Of a stretch of DNA of 64,000 nucleotides, positions 44,701 through 52,003 are shown in pieces. Made by a program: the position numbers and the translations under genes. The DNA comes from CALBZG01 sp964486295. GTDB lineage: Bacteria; Bacillota; Clostridia; Peptostreptococcales; Anaerovoracaceae. The first letter of the stretch is position 1. Each line of letters opens with the position of its first letter. The stretch spans positions 62,001-126,000 of the forward strand of contig CAZAMF010000001.1 of NCBI GenBank assembly GCA_964486295.1, written 5' to 3'. The notes beneath the pieces were generated by a model. That model had not been told where the DNA came from and did not search any database. It worked only from the letters and a program-made list of their open reading frames with translations.

Positions 44701-45258
44701 ATCCTGGTATTCGATACGGAAGTATACTCCAACACAGGCGGACAGGCATCCAAGTCCACGCCGGTAGCAGCTATCGCGAAGTTCGCGGCATCCGGTAAGC
44801 GGATCAAGAAAAAGGATCTGGGCATGATGGCCATGTCCTACGGATATGTCTATGTGGCACAGGTGGGCATGGGTGCTGACAAGAACCAGTTCATGAAAGC
44901 GGTCATCGAGGCGGAGAAGTATGACGGACCTTCCATCATCATCTGCTATGCACCTTGCATCAACCATGGGATCAAGAAGGGCATGAATAAAGCCCAGGAG
45001 AACATCAAGGATGCGGTGGATGCTGGTTACTGGCACCTCTTCCGTTTCAATCCGGAACTGAAGAAGGAAGGCAAGAACCCGTTCACTCTGGATTCCAAGG
45101 CGCCGACCGCAAGTTTCAGGGACTTCATCCTCGGACAGGTGAGATATTCATCCCTGGCTCAGGAGTTCCCGGAAGTAGCCGACAAGCTCTTCTCCTTGGC
45201 GGAAGAAAATGCAAAAGACCGCTTAGACAGCTACAGAAGACTGGCAGAATATAAATAA
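41728..45258 (+). CDS. nifJ: Pyruvate:ferredoxin (flavodoxin) oxidoreductase
   Basis: 1176 residues, single-chain homodimeric PFOR. It converts pyruvate and CoA to acetyl-CoA and CO2, reducing ferredoxin. Domain I starts MDGNTAAAHVSYAFTDVAAI with the substrate motif YPITPSSTMAE. The two-cluster ferredoxin domain has CIQCNQCSFVCP (about residue 690) and CLGCGNCADICP (about residue 746). The C-terminal TPP domain has GATGCSS-type CSSIWGASAPS and GGDGWAYDIGYGGLDHV with DTEVYSNTGGQASKSTP. A further proximal-cluster cysteine lies in CAGCGET. Strong codon bias like tuf implies very high expression. GGAGAGG precedes the ATG. Confidence 0.97.
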   Translation: MAKRKMKTMDGNTAAAHVSYAFTDVAAIYPITPSSTMAEVTDEWAAYGKKNIFGQEVKLVEMQSEGGAAGAVHGSLAAGALTTTYTASQGLLLMIPNMYKMAGELLPAVFHVTARTLAAHALCIFGDQSDVMATRQTGFALLASGSVQEVMDLGGIAHLAAIKARVPFLHFFDGFRTSHEVQKIEVIEYDEFKNLLDMDAVQRFRDRALNPEHPVIRGTAQNPDIFFQAREAANKYYEAVPGIVADYMDKISELTGRSYHLFDYVGHPEAEDVIVAMGSVCETVEETINLLLSQGKKVGLVKVRLYRPFAPEYLKAVMPKTVKRIATLDRTKEPGALGDPLYTDVRTMYYREENAPEVYGGRYGLGSKDTTPGQILAVYENLASANPKDQFTIGIEDDVTFSSLKPALGVITEPEGTIRCRFWGLGSDGTVGANKSAIKIIGDKTDLYAQGYFAYDSKKSGGVTISHLRFGKHKIQSTYLISEADFVACHNQAYVHQYDLLKGLKKGGTFVLNCIWDDQELSQHLPAAMKRTLAKNEIQFYTIDATEIAEEIGLGNRINMIMQSAFFKLANVIPVEDAVNFLKEAVEKSYGKKGAKIVNMNNAAIDRGVTDIHKVEVPASWADAVDEAEVERNVPEFIEEVLIPMTRQEGDDLPVSAFTGREDGTFPSGTAAYEKRGVAVHVPEWKPEHCIQCNQCSFVCPHAAIRPVLLTQEEKENAPSGFNAVKANGKGLEGLEYRMQVSPLDCLGCGNCADICPAKEKALVMVPAAHAEGEAANWDYSIKLPLKDKLTSKETVKGSQFAKPYLEFSGACAGCGETPYIKVITQLYGDRMMIANATGCSSIWGASAPSMPYCSDENGRGPSWANSLFEDNAEYGLGMLMGVKQMREKIEECANALLDKELSEELKSALRDWLEAKEDGSKTRETSDQLMKAMEGFQTEDPEVKALLKDIEDRKDFLVKKSVWALGGDGWAYDIGYGGLDHVLASGENVNILVFDTEVYSNTGGQASKSTPVAAIAKFAASGKRIKKKDLGMMAMSYGYVYVAQVGMGADKNQFMKAVIEAEKYDGPSIIICYAPCINHGIKKGMNKAQENIKDAVDAGYWHLFRFNPELKKEGKNPFTLDSKAPTASFRDFILGQVRYSSLAQEFPEVADKLFSLAEENAKDRLDSYRRLAEYK

Positions 45259-45285
45259 AGTTGTGAGCTAAAGTTCTTATTCAAA

Positions 45286-45310
45286 CAAAAAGCCCGCCGT
45301 ATGGCGGGCT
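45286..45310 (+). terminator. Hairpin terminator of the oxidoreductase gene, cut by the IS
   Basis: AGCCCGCC (45291-45298), GTAT loop, GGCGGGCT (45303-45310) preceded by an A-run. The expected T-tract is missing because the insertion sequence begins at the last base of the stem. Confidence 0.8.
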
Positions 45311-46920
45311 CAGACTGTAGACAAAGTCGTAGAGACATAGAACGTTTCTACGACTTTTCTAATGCGAAAAAGATGATTAAACCGTTGGAATTTCAACAAG
45401 ATCAGTGCGTTTTGTGGTATAATGTTCCTATGAAAAGAGGTGCATGCATATGATGATCAAGAACTCGGGAAACAAAAGAGAACAGATACAATTTGTTTCC
45501 ACAGAATCACTGGTTCCAAAGAACCATCTGCTGCGGGATATCGACAGGTCCATTGACTTTTCGTTCATTTATGAGCTTGTAGAAGATAAATACTCGCAGG
45601 ATCAAGGGCGTCCCAGCATCGATCCTGTCATGCTGATCAAAATCCCGCTGCTTCAATATCTCTACGGGATTGGAAGCATGCGCCAGACCATAAAAGAGAT
45701 TGAGGTGAACGTGGCGTATCGCTGGTTCCTTGGCCTTGATCTGACGGCACAGGTTCCGCACTTCAGTACTTTCGGAAAGAACTACACCCGAAGATTCAAA
45801 GATACGGATCTCTTCGAACAGATCTTTAAGCGGATCCTAGAGGAATGTTTGCGTTGCGACCTGGTGGATCCGTCTGTCATCTTTGTGGATGCGACGCACA
45901 TCAAGGCAAATGCAAACACCAAGAAATACGTCAGAAAACTTGCGGAAGTCCAGGCTCTGCACTATGAAGCGAAACTTCGAGCCGAGATCAATCAGGACCG
46001 GGAAGCTCACGACAAGAAACCCTTGAAAGATAAAGACGATGACGAAGATGACGGCCCCGGGAAGCAGATAACACAGAGCACAACAGATCCTGAATCAGGG
46101 CTATTCCACAAGGGAGAGCATAAGAAGGTGTTTGCCTATGCGACGCAAACCGCCTGCGATCAGAATGGCTGGATTCTCCAATACAGCGTGCATCCGGGCA
46201 ATGAACACGATAGCCGCACATTCCCTGCGCTTTACGAAAAAGTGAAAAGCTACGGACCCGAAATGATCGTCATGGATGCAGGTTACAAAACGCCGGCCAT
46301 TGCCAAAATGCTGATCGATGATAAGATCAATCCAGTGTTTCCATACAAACGGCCGATGACGAAAGAAGGGTTCTTTAAGAAATATGAGTACGTCTATGAT
46401 GAGTTCTATGATTGCTATCTATGTCCCCGGGATCAAATCCTGGAATACTTCAGGACGGACCGTGATGGCTACCAGATTTACAGAAGCAACCCCGAAGTAT
46501 GCAAAACTTGCCCTCATCTCTCCAAGTGCACACAAAGCCGGAATCATCAAAAAATCATAACAAGGCATATATGGGAGCCTTACCTGGAGATCTGCGAGGA
46601 CATCCGGTATTCAGCCGGCATGAAGGGATGGTACGAGAAGCGCAAAGAAACCATCGAGCGGATATTTGGAACTGCAAAAGAATATCACACAATGCGCTAC
46701 ACAAGATATACCGGCAAGTCCCTGATAGAAATGAAGGTGGGGCTTACATTTGCTTGTATGAATCTCAAGAAACTCGCCAAGATGAAGAAAAAAATGGGTT
46801 TATTAGGCCCTGATTTTGACATCTTTTTAAAAAGTCTACTTGATTTGTTTCTAATTTCCTTTATTAAGAAAAAGGCCACCAGAGCACTCGTGCTCTAATG
46901 ACCTTTTGTCTACGATCTGA
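45310..46920 (+). mobile_element. IS1182-family insertion sequence, apparently intact
   Basis: About 1611 bp. The left end TCAGACTGTAGACAAA (45310-45325) and the reverse complement of the right end, TCAGATCGTAGACAAA (46905-46920), form 16-bp inverted repeats with two mismatches. Inside the left end, AAAGTCGTAGA (45323-45333) and TCTACGACTTT (45347-45357) form an 11-bp hairpin with a T-run that would block outside transcription. An extended -10 TGGTATAAT near 45413-45421 precedes the transposase. AGAGCAC/GTGCTCT (46881-46896) ends the transcript. Flanks are two near-identical hairpins, AGCCCGCC-GTAT-GGCGGGCT and AACCCGCC-GAAT-GGCGGGTT. No other target duplication is seen. Ends are assigned by the repeats. 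Confidence 0.85.
45450..46898 (+). CDS. IS1182-family transposase
   Basis: 482 residues. The N-terminal DUF772-type region (GRPSIDPVMLIKIPLLQYLY, ETxxxR-like GSMRQTIKEIEVNVAYRWFL) and a C-terminal DDE domain with the likely triad in FVDATHIKAN, VMDAGYKTP and ERIFGTAKEYH. A CxxC-bearing insert (CKTCPHLSKC) is typical of the family. The frame is intact, so the element may be active. Starts at 45444, 45450 and 45453 are possible; GAGG is best spaced for 45450. Confidence 0.88.
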   Translation: MMIKNSGNKREQIQFVSTESLVPKNHLLRDIDRSIDFSFIYELVEDKYSQDQGRPSIDPVMLIKIPLLQYLYGIGSMRQTIKEIEVNVAYRWFLGLDLTAQVPHFSTFGKNYTRRFKDTDLFEQIFKRILEECLRCDLVDPSVIFVDATHIKANANTKKYVRKLAEVQALHYEAKLRAEINQDREAHDKKPLKDKDDDEDDGPGKQITQSTTDPESGLFHKGEHKKVFAYATQTACDQNGWILQYSVHPGNEHDSRTFPALYEKVKSYGPEMIVMDAGYKTPAIAKMLIDDKINPVFPYKRPMTKEGFFKKYEYVYDEFYDCYLCPRDQILEYFRTDRDGYQIYRSNPEVCKTCPHLSKCTQSRNHQKIITRHIWEPYLEICEDIRYSAGMKGWYEKRKETIERIFGTAKEYHTMRYTRYTGKSLIEMKVGLTFACMNLKKLAKMKKKMGLLGPDFDIFLKSLLDLFLISFIKKKATRALVL

Positions 46921-46945
46921 AACCCGCCGAATGGCGGGTTTATTT
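46920..46945 (-). terminator. Terminator of the typA/YbaK unit, adjoining the IS
   Basis: AAACCCGCC (46920-46928), GAAT loop, GGCGGGTTT (46933-46941). On the minus strand it overlaps the stop codon of the YbaK-like gene; its T-tract is only TTT before the IS end begins. Confidence 0.7.
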
Positions 46946-47419
46946 CATGTCCGGAATATCGCAGACATCGATCCAATCTAAAGAATTGCTGTAGCGGAAC
47001 AATTCGTCCGTAGTCAGTTCTATAGCACTGTTCGAAGAGCCGCAGGCAGGAAACATCGTCTCAAACCGTTTCATGGAGTTGTCGCAGTAGACTCTCACAT
47101 CGTTCCTTTCGATACCAAATGCGCATACGCCGCCTATTTCGTGACCGGTATAGAACAATACCTCTTCGGGGCTGAGCATTTTTGCCTTGCATTTGAAATT
47201 AACCTTATATTTACTATTGCTGACTTTAGCGTCGCCTGCTGTCTGTATGAGAACACAACCGTCGTCCGTCTTAAAAGAAAGAGTCTTGCAAATTCGGGCC
47301 GGTATGACTCCTGCTGCTTTCGCTGCAAGATCCACTGTAGCCGATGAAACAGGGAACTCAATGATCCTATCATCTAAATCGTAGATTCTGAAATAATCCC
47401 GTACTTTTTCTATAGCCAT
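46940..47419 (-). CDS. YbaK/EbsC-superfamily aminoacyl-tRNA editing protein
   Basis: 159 residues. The fold of trans-editing deacylases (ProX, YbaK, EbsC): AARICKTLSFKTDDGCVLIQTAGD, KMLSPEEVLFYTGHEIGGVCAFG. The lysine near the N terminus (ICKTL) is the usual substrate contact. GHEIGGVCAFG places it nearer the EbsC/YeaK-type group than true YbaK. Substrate mischarged tRNA is not determined. It is the last gene of the minus-strand unit, 18 bp after typA. Confidence 0.85.
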   Translation of the reverse strand: MAIEKVRDYFRIYDLDDRIIEFPVSSATVDLAAKAAGVIPARICKTLSFKTDDGCVLIQTAGDAKVSNSKYKVNFKCKAKMLSPEEVLFYTGHEIGGVCAFGIERNDVRVYCDNSMKRFETMFPACGSSNSAIELTTDELFRYSNSLDWIDVCDIPDMK

Positions 47420-47437
47420 TTATATTCCCTCCCCACA

Positions 47438-49309
47438 TCAAGCCCTTCCGCTTCTCCGACGGTCGAGTTCCGATAAAATTTTCTTTCTTAATCGGATATC
47501 ATCTGGAACGATTTCCACGAGTTCGTCATCATTGATAAATTCCAGCGCCTCCTCCAGTGTGAATTGCCTGTGTGGAGAGAGCTTGATCGCATCGTCATTG
47601 CCCGCTGACCTCATATTTGTAGCTTTTTTCGCCTTGCACGGATTGACCACCATATCATCGTTTCTGCTGTTCATCCCTATAATCATGCCTTCGTACACCC
47701 TGGTGCCGGGTGCGACAAACAATTGGACCCTTTCACTGATATTGTTGAGGGCATATGGAGTCGTGATCCCTGCTTCCAGTGCGATCGCCACACCATTGAC
47801 TCTTTGAGGTATTTCACCTTTGAATTCGTCAAAGCAATCAAACCGCCTGACCATGGTTCCTTCTCCATGGGTATCGTTGATGAACTCGGAGCGATATCCA
47901 AGAAGACCTCTCGTTGGTACGACGTATTCCATCTTTACATAACCGTTTGAACCTGACATCTGCTGCATCAAACCTTTACGCAGATTTAATTTCGAGATCA
48001 CGGTGCCGGAATACTCTTCGGGAACAGAGATGATGACCTGCTCCATTGGCTCCAGACGTTTCCCTTTTTTATCATGGTGCATGATGACCTCCGGCTTCGA
48101 TACTGCCAGCTCATAGCCTTCACGACGCATATTTTCAATCAGGATCGACAGATGAAGTTCCCCGCGTCCCGAGACTTTAAAACAATCAGTGGATTCGGTT
48201 GGTTCAACGATCAACCCTACATTGACTTCGAGCTCCTTTGACAATCTTTCTTTCAGATGCCTTGAGGTAACCCATTTGCCTACCTGACCGGCGAAAGGGG
48301 ATTTGTTGACCATGAAATTCATTGAAAGGGTGGGCTCTTCAATTTTGATCATCTCCAGCGGCTCCGTACAATTCTCATCACAGATCGTCTCCCCGATGGA
48401 AATGTCTGAAATTCCGGAAACCACAACGATATCACCACACATTGCTTCCTCGACAGGAACTCTCTTCAGACCCCTATACACGAAGACTTGATTGATTTTT
48501 TTGTTGGAAACGCTGCCATCCATCCTCGACACCGTGACAGATTGCCCGCTTCGGATTTTACCCCTTGATATTCGACCTATTCCGAGCCTTCCTATATAGT
48601 CGTCATAGCCAAGGCTTGAAATCTGTAGTTGAAGGGGTTCGGAATCCAGATCAGGATACGGTACCACATGTTTGATGATGGTTTCAAAAAGAGGATCAAT
48701 ATTAAGTCCTTTGTCGCCGCCGGCGGTGTTTTTTCGTACTTTCTGTTCACCTGCCCCGACTTCCAACCCTTCAGCATCAGCGGGATCATTAACGACAATG
48801 CCTTGTCTTGCAATGCCATAGAGGATCGGAAAATCCAGTTGCTTGTCGTTTGCACCCAGGTCCATGAACAATTCGTAGACCTCATCCACAACTTCTGTGA
48901 TGCGGGAATCTTTCTTGTCTATTTTATTGATCAGCAATACCGGATTCAGACCCTGTTCCAAAGACTTCTTCAGTACAAAACGCGTTTGGGGCATCGGACC
49001 TTCAGATGAATCTACAAGCAAAATAACCGTGTCAACGGTTTTCATGATTCGCTCTACCTCCGAAGAAAAGTCGGCATGTCCCGGGGTATCAACGATATTG
49101 ATTTTAACATCCCCATGCATCACCGAACAGTTTTTCGAATAGATGGTAATGCCTCTTTCTCTCTCAATATCATCGCTGTCCATGATACATTCTACGACAT
49201 TCTCGTTTTCTCGGAAGATACCGCTCTGACTCAGAAAAGCATCCACCAGAGTTGATTTCCCCGCGTCGACGTGGGCGATCACGGCAATATTTATAATTTT
49301 TTCTTTCAT
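47438..49309 (-). CDS. typA: Ribosome-associated GTPase TypA/BipA
   Basis: 623 residues; translational GTPase related to EF-G/LepA that aids 50S assembly and stress adaptation. G motifs AHVDAGKSTLVDAFL, DTPGHADF and NKIDKKD are intact. The BipA-specific C-terminal domain (PTRGLLGYRSEFINDTHGEG, and NPCKAKKATNMRSAGNDDAI) is present. It is the middle gene of a minus-strand group with YbaK-superfamily genes on both sides. Confidence 0.96.
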   Translation of the reverse strand: MKEKIINIAVIAHVDAGKSTLVDAFLSQSGIFRENENVVECIMDSDDIERERGITIYSKNCSVMHGDVKINIVDTPGHADFSSEVERIMKTVDTVILLVDSSEGPMPQTRFVLKKSLEQGLNPVLLINKIDKKDSRITEVVDEVYELFMDLGANDKQLDFPILYGIARQGIVVNDPADAEGLEVGAGEQKVRKNTAGGDKGLNIDPLFETIIKHVVPYPDLDSEPLQLQISSLGYDDYIGRLGIGRISRGKIRSGQSVTVSRMDGSVSNKKINQVFVYRGLKRVPVEEAMCGDIVVVSGISDISIGETICDENCTEPLEMIKIEEPTLSMNFMVNKSPFAGQVGKWVTSRHLKERLSKELEVNVGLIVEPTESTDCFKVSGRGELHLSILIENMRREGYELAVSKPEVIMHHDKKGKRLEPMEQVIISVPEEYSGTVISKLNLRKGLMQQMSGSNGYVKMEYVVPTRGLLGYRSEFINDTHGEGTMVRRFDCFDEFKGEIPQRVNGVAIALEAGITTPYALNNISERVQLFVAPGTRVYEGMIIGMNSRNDDMVVNPCKAKKATNMRSAGNDDAIKLSPHRQFTLEEALEFINDDELVEIVPDDIRLRKKILSELDRRRSGRA

Positions 49310-49373
49310 TAGTTATCCCTTCTTACTTCTGCAACCTTTATAAGTTATCATAAATAGGCAACAATTTCAAGCA

Positions 49374-49458
49374 AAAAAACAACGCCTGTGGAAAAGGGCC
49401 TTATACAACCACAAGCTCGCTTGAAATCCCGCATAAGTTTTTATCAGGGACGTTGTGT
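49374..49458 (-). terminator. Possible long terminator hairpin between YbaK and typA
   Basis: On the minus strand ACAACG..CCTG at the start of the spacer can pair with CAGG..CGTTGT just before a run of seven T, with a nested TTGTGG/CCACA pairing. The stem has bulges and a long loop, so it is only a candidate. Confidence 0.35.
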
Positions 49459-49932
49459 TTATATCACATCCGCAACATCAGCTTTTGAGGCTTCAATCAG
49501 ATCAGACGGTGTAAGTTCCATCTGCAAACCGACTTTTCCCGCGCTGACCACAATGGTGTCAAGCCCCTGCGCGCTAAGATGAATAACTGTTTTATACGCT
49601 TTTTTCATACCGACAGGTGAGCACCCGCCTTTGATATAACCGGTAACGGGAGTGATATTTTTTGCGGGAATCATTTCGATCTTCTTTTCTCCGAAATGTT
49701 TGGCGGCTTTTTTCAGATCCAGTTCGGCAGCTACGGGTATGATGCAGACATAAAATTCATGACTGCCTCCTTGAGTGACTAACGTTTTGAAAACCTTATC
49801 TACCGGCATACCGGTAGCCTTCGCAACGGATACCCCGTCAAGAAATCCGGAGGGCGCGTCATATTCATACACTTTATATTGGATTTGCTTACTGTCAAGC
49901 AGTCTTAATGCGTTTGTTTTCGGGATTGCCAT
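49459..49932 (-). CDS. ybaK: Cys-tRNA(Pro) deacylase YbaK
   Basis: 157 residues, a clear YbaK: MAIPKTNALRLLDSKQIQYKV, VFKTLVTQGGSHEFYVCIIP (catalytic-site lysine in FKTL), and IKGGCSPVGMKKAYKTVIHL. It hydrolyses cysteine wrongly attached to tRNA-Pro. AGGAG precedes the ATG on the minus strand. It is divergent from the aminotransferase across a 525-bp gap. Confidence 0.93.
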   Translation of the reverse strand: MAIPKTNALRLLDSKQIQYKVYEYDAPSGFLDGVSVAKATGMPVDKVFKTLVTQGGSHEFYVCIIPVAAELDLKKAAKHFGEKKIEMIPAKNITPVTGYIKGGCSPVGMKKAYKTVIHLSAQGLDTIVVSAGKVGLQMELTPSDLIEASKADVADVI

Positions 49933-50124
49933 ATTCTTGGCTCCTGTTAAGAATTATTTTTTTGAGGTGTTTATTTTTTTCAATTTATTAGACTTCCAGC
50001 CATTGAGAAACAGCTGAAATAATTAAAACCTCTTTCATGAAAAAAGTCAACCTTACTGAACCGATTTTGAAACTTTATTATCAAATCAGATTCAAAGCTC
50101 TCATGAGATGCAGTAGCTGTTCTC

Positions 50125-50140
50125 TTGGCACAAAACTTGC
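50125..50140 (+). promoter_or_regulatory. Sigma-54 promoter of the aminotransferase gene
   Basis: TTGGCACAAAACTTGC fits the -24/-12 consensus (TGGCAC, N5, TTGC) with the invariant GG and GC ten bases apart. Predicted start near 50152, leaving a leader of about 305 nt. An imperfect dyad, GATTTTGA and TCAAATC (about 50073-50096), lies upstream where an enhancer-binding activator could sit. The rest of the 525-bp gap (49933-50457) holds no gene I can support; a short GATCG-AAA-CGATC hairpin lies near the start point. Confidence 0.75.
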
Positions 50141-50457
50141 TATTAATAATTGATAGATCGAAACGATCAAACCATGATGGAATTCCATAACATTTGTTCA
50201 TTTTATATCCCAAGTACTGAATAAATCCCATTGGATATCCGGCATTAGATAGCAAAAGTTGCCGACGCGCGGTGAAAGTGTTTGACCATATAGGCATGCA
50301 CAATATTTGCAGCAACTAATGCGGACCACACCAGAAAGAGCCGTTCGCAGGGGTTTTATAGGCCATATATGCACATGCAATGGAGCATGGTTCCTCGTAG
50401 TTAGCGGATGATCGATTCGAAATAAGAAAATTCTTGAAGAACGAAAGGAAATCAGAA

Positions 50458-51732
50458 ATGAAAACACTGTATGAAAGATGTCAGGAAGTCATGCCGCCTT
50501 GTTCAGGCAGAGCCACAAAATTAGGCGTTGTAGCATCTGAAGGGATGTATGTCACCACGGAAGACGGAAGAAAGATGCTGGATTTTGCAAGCGGTGTTGC
50601 GGTAAATCAATTTGGGCATAATCATCCGGAGATCGTTGCTGCAGCCAAGGCGCAGATGGATAAAGGCGTTCACTATGGCCATAATGTTTTATATTACGAT
50701 CCTTATGTTACGTTGGCGGAAAAACTGGTTGAAGTGACTGGCGGAGATACCATGGTATACTTTTCGAACAGCGGCGGAGAGGCAAATGATGGAGCCGTTA
50801 AACTTGCAAAATTTGTTACAAAAAGGCATTGCGTGATCGCTTTCAGAAATTCATTCCACGGCAGAACCATCGGCTGCAGCGCCATAACAGCTTCAAATTC
50901 AAAATACAGACAGAACTATGATTGTATTTCCGGCATTTACTTTGCAGATTACGCTTATTGCTACAGATGCCCTTTCCACCAGGAAAAGGAAACATGCCAT
51001 ATGGAATGTGTGAAGCAGTTTGATGAACTATTTAATAAACTCGTCAATCCTCAGACCGTTGCGGCCATGATACTTGAGCCGGTGCAGGGAGAAGGAGGAT
51101 ACATCGTCCCGCCTAAAGAATTCCTTCAGGGACTGCGTGAAATCTGCACAAAGCACGGCATCATGCTGATTTTTGATGAGGTTCAGGCAGGAAATGGAAG
51201 GTGCGGAGAATACTATGCGCATATGGCTCACGGAGTGACGCCGGACATTTTCACGACAGCAAAAGCCCTCGGCGGCGGATTCCCGCTGAGTGCGGTCATA
51301 GCAAAGAAAGAAATTATGCAGATGTGGGAAGCAGGGGCGCATGGAGGCACATTCGGAGGAAACCCGATTGCTTGCGCAGCGGGTCTTGCGGTATTTAAAC
51401 TTCTTGAAAACGGCGGGCTTGAAAACTGCAAAAAAATGGGCGCTTATTTCATGCAGAAACTCGCGGATCTGCAGAAAAAATATCCTGAAGTAATAGGGGA
51501 TGTCAGGGGACTGGGACTGATGATCGGCATAGAGATGGTAAAGGCGGATAAGAGTCCGAACACGGAGCTTGCCGGAAAGATCCTGGCAGATGCCTTGGAT
51601 AACGGCATTATTCTTCTGAACGCGGGCTTTGACAAGAATGTTGTCAGATTCATCGCGCCAATCATCGTAACGGAAAAGGAAATAGACAAAGTAGTAGAAT
51701 CAATCGAAGGCACGCTGCAAAAAAATAAATAG
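50458..51732 (+). CDS. PLP-dependent class III aminotransferase
   Basis: 424 residues, fold type I, related to GABA, ornithine and 5-aminovalerate aminotransferases. Motifs: NSGGEANDGAVKLAKFVT, SFHGRTIGC, EPVQGEGGY, IFDEVQAGNGRCG and the PLP lysine in TAKALGGGFPLSAV. A Cys-rich insert (YCYRCPFHQEKETCHMEC, about residues 171-188) is typical of a clostridial subgroup. The substrate is probably an omega-amino acid or diamine. The sigma-54 promoter fits induced amino acid catabolism, as known in Clostridia. GAAAGGAAATC precedes the ATG. A terminator follows. Confidence 0.92.
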   Translation: MKTLYERCQEVMPPCSGRATKLGVVASEGMYVTTEDGRKMLDFASGVAVNQFGHNHPEIVAAAKAQMDKGVHYGHNVLYYDPYVTLAEKLVEVTGGDTMVYFSNSGGEANDGAVKLAKFVTKRHCVIAFRNSFHGRTIGCSAITASNSKYRQNYDCISGIYFADYAYCYRCPFHQEKETCHMECVKQFDELFNKLVNPQTVAAMILEPVQGEGGYIVPPKEFLQGLREICTKHGIMLIFDEVQAGNGRCGEYYAHMAHGVTPDIFTTAKALGGGFPLSAVIAKKEIMQMWEAGAHGGTFGGNPIACAAGLAVFKLLENGGLENCKKMGAYFMQKLADLQKKYPEVIGDVRGLGLMIGIEMVKADKSPNTELAGKILADALDNGIILLNAGFDKNVVRFIAPIIVTEKEIDKVVESIEGTLQKNK

Positions 51733-51786
51733 TTGGGGAAAACAAAATTTTGTTCGAAAAGGGGAACATCAAAGGGTAACGTCAAA

Positions 51787-51835
51787 AGGAACTTGTTCAG
51801 ATGTCGCATTGGGCATCAGGAACAAGTTCTTTTAT
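51787..51835 (+). terminator. Terminator after the aminotransferase gene
   Basis: GAACTTGTTC (51789-51798) pairs perfectly with GAACAAGTTC (51820-51829), a GATG/CATC inner stem, then TTTTATTT. The 271-bp gap also holds an extended -10 (TGGTATAAT, TATAAT at 51933-51938) for the efflux operon. Confidence 0.85.
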
Positions 51836-52003
51836 TTGGAAGCGCTCCAACCAGAACGTGTCTGGATCGATTTTAATAATTTCTTAAGGTTTAATTAATA
51901 AGGCCTTCATTAATTTGCGCCCGGGGTTATGGTATAATATAGAAGTGATTGATAGTCGCAGACAGATTCTCGGAACAAATAGTAATGTAGAAAGGCTTCA
52001 GAC

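Noticed and set aside
49980..50315. 111-codon minus-strand frame in the aminotransferase upstream region
   Set aside because: It would cover the sigma-54 promoter, has no clear binding site, and its translation resembles no family.
50152..50457. Known riboswitch in the aminotransferase leader
   Set aside because: I compared it by eye with glycine, glutamine, guanidine, c-di-GMP, THF and preQ1 consensus features and found no convincing match.
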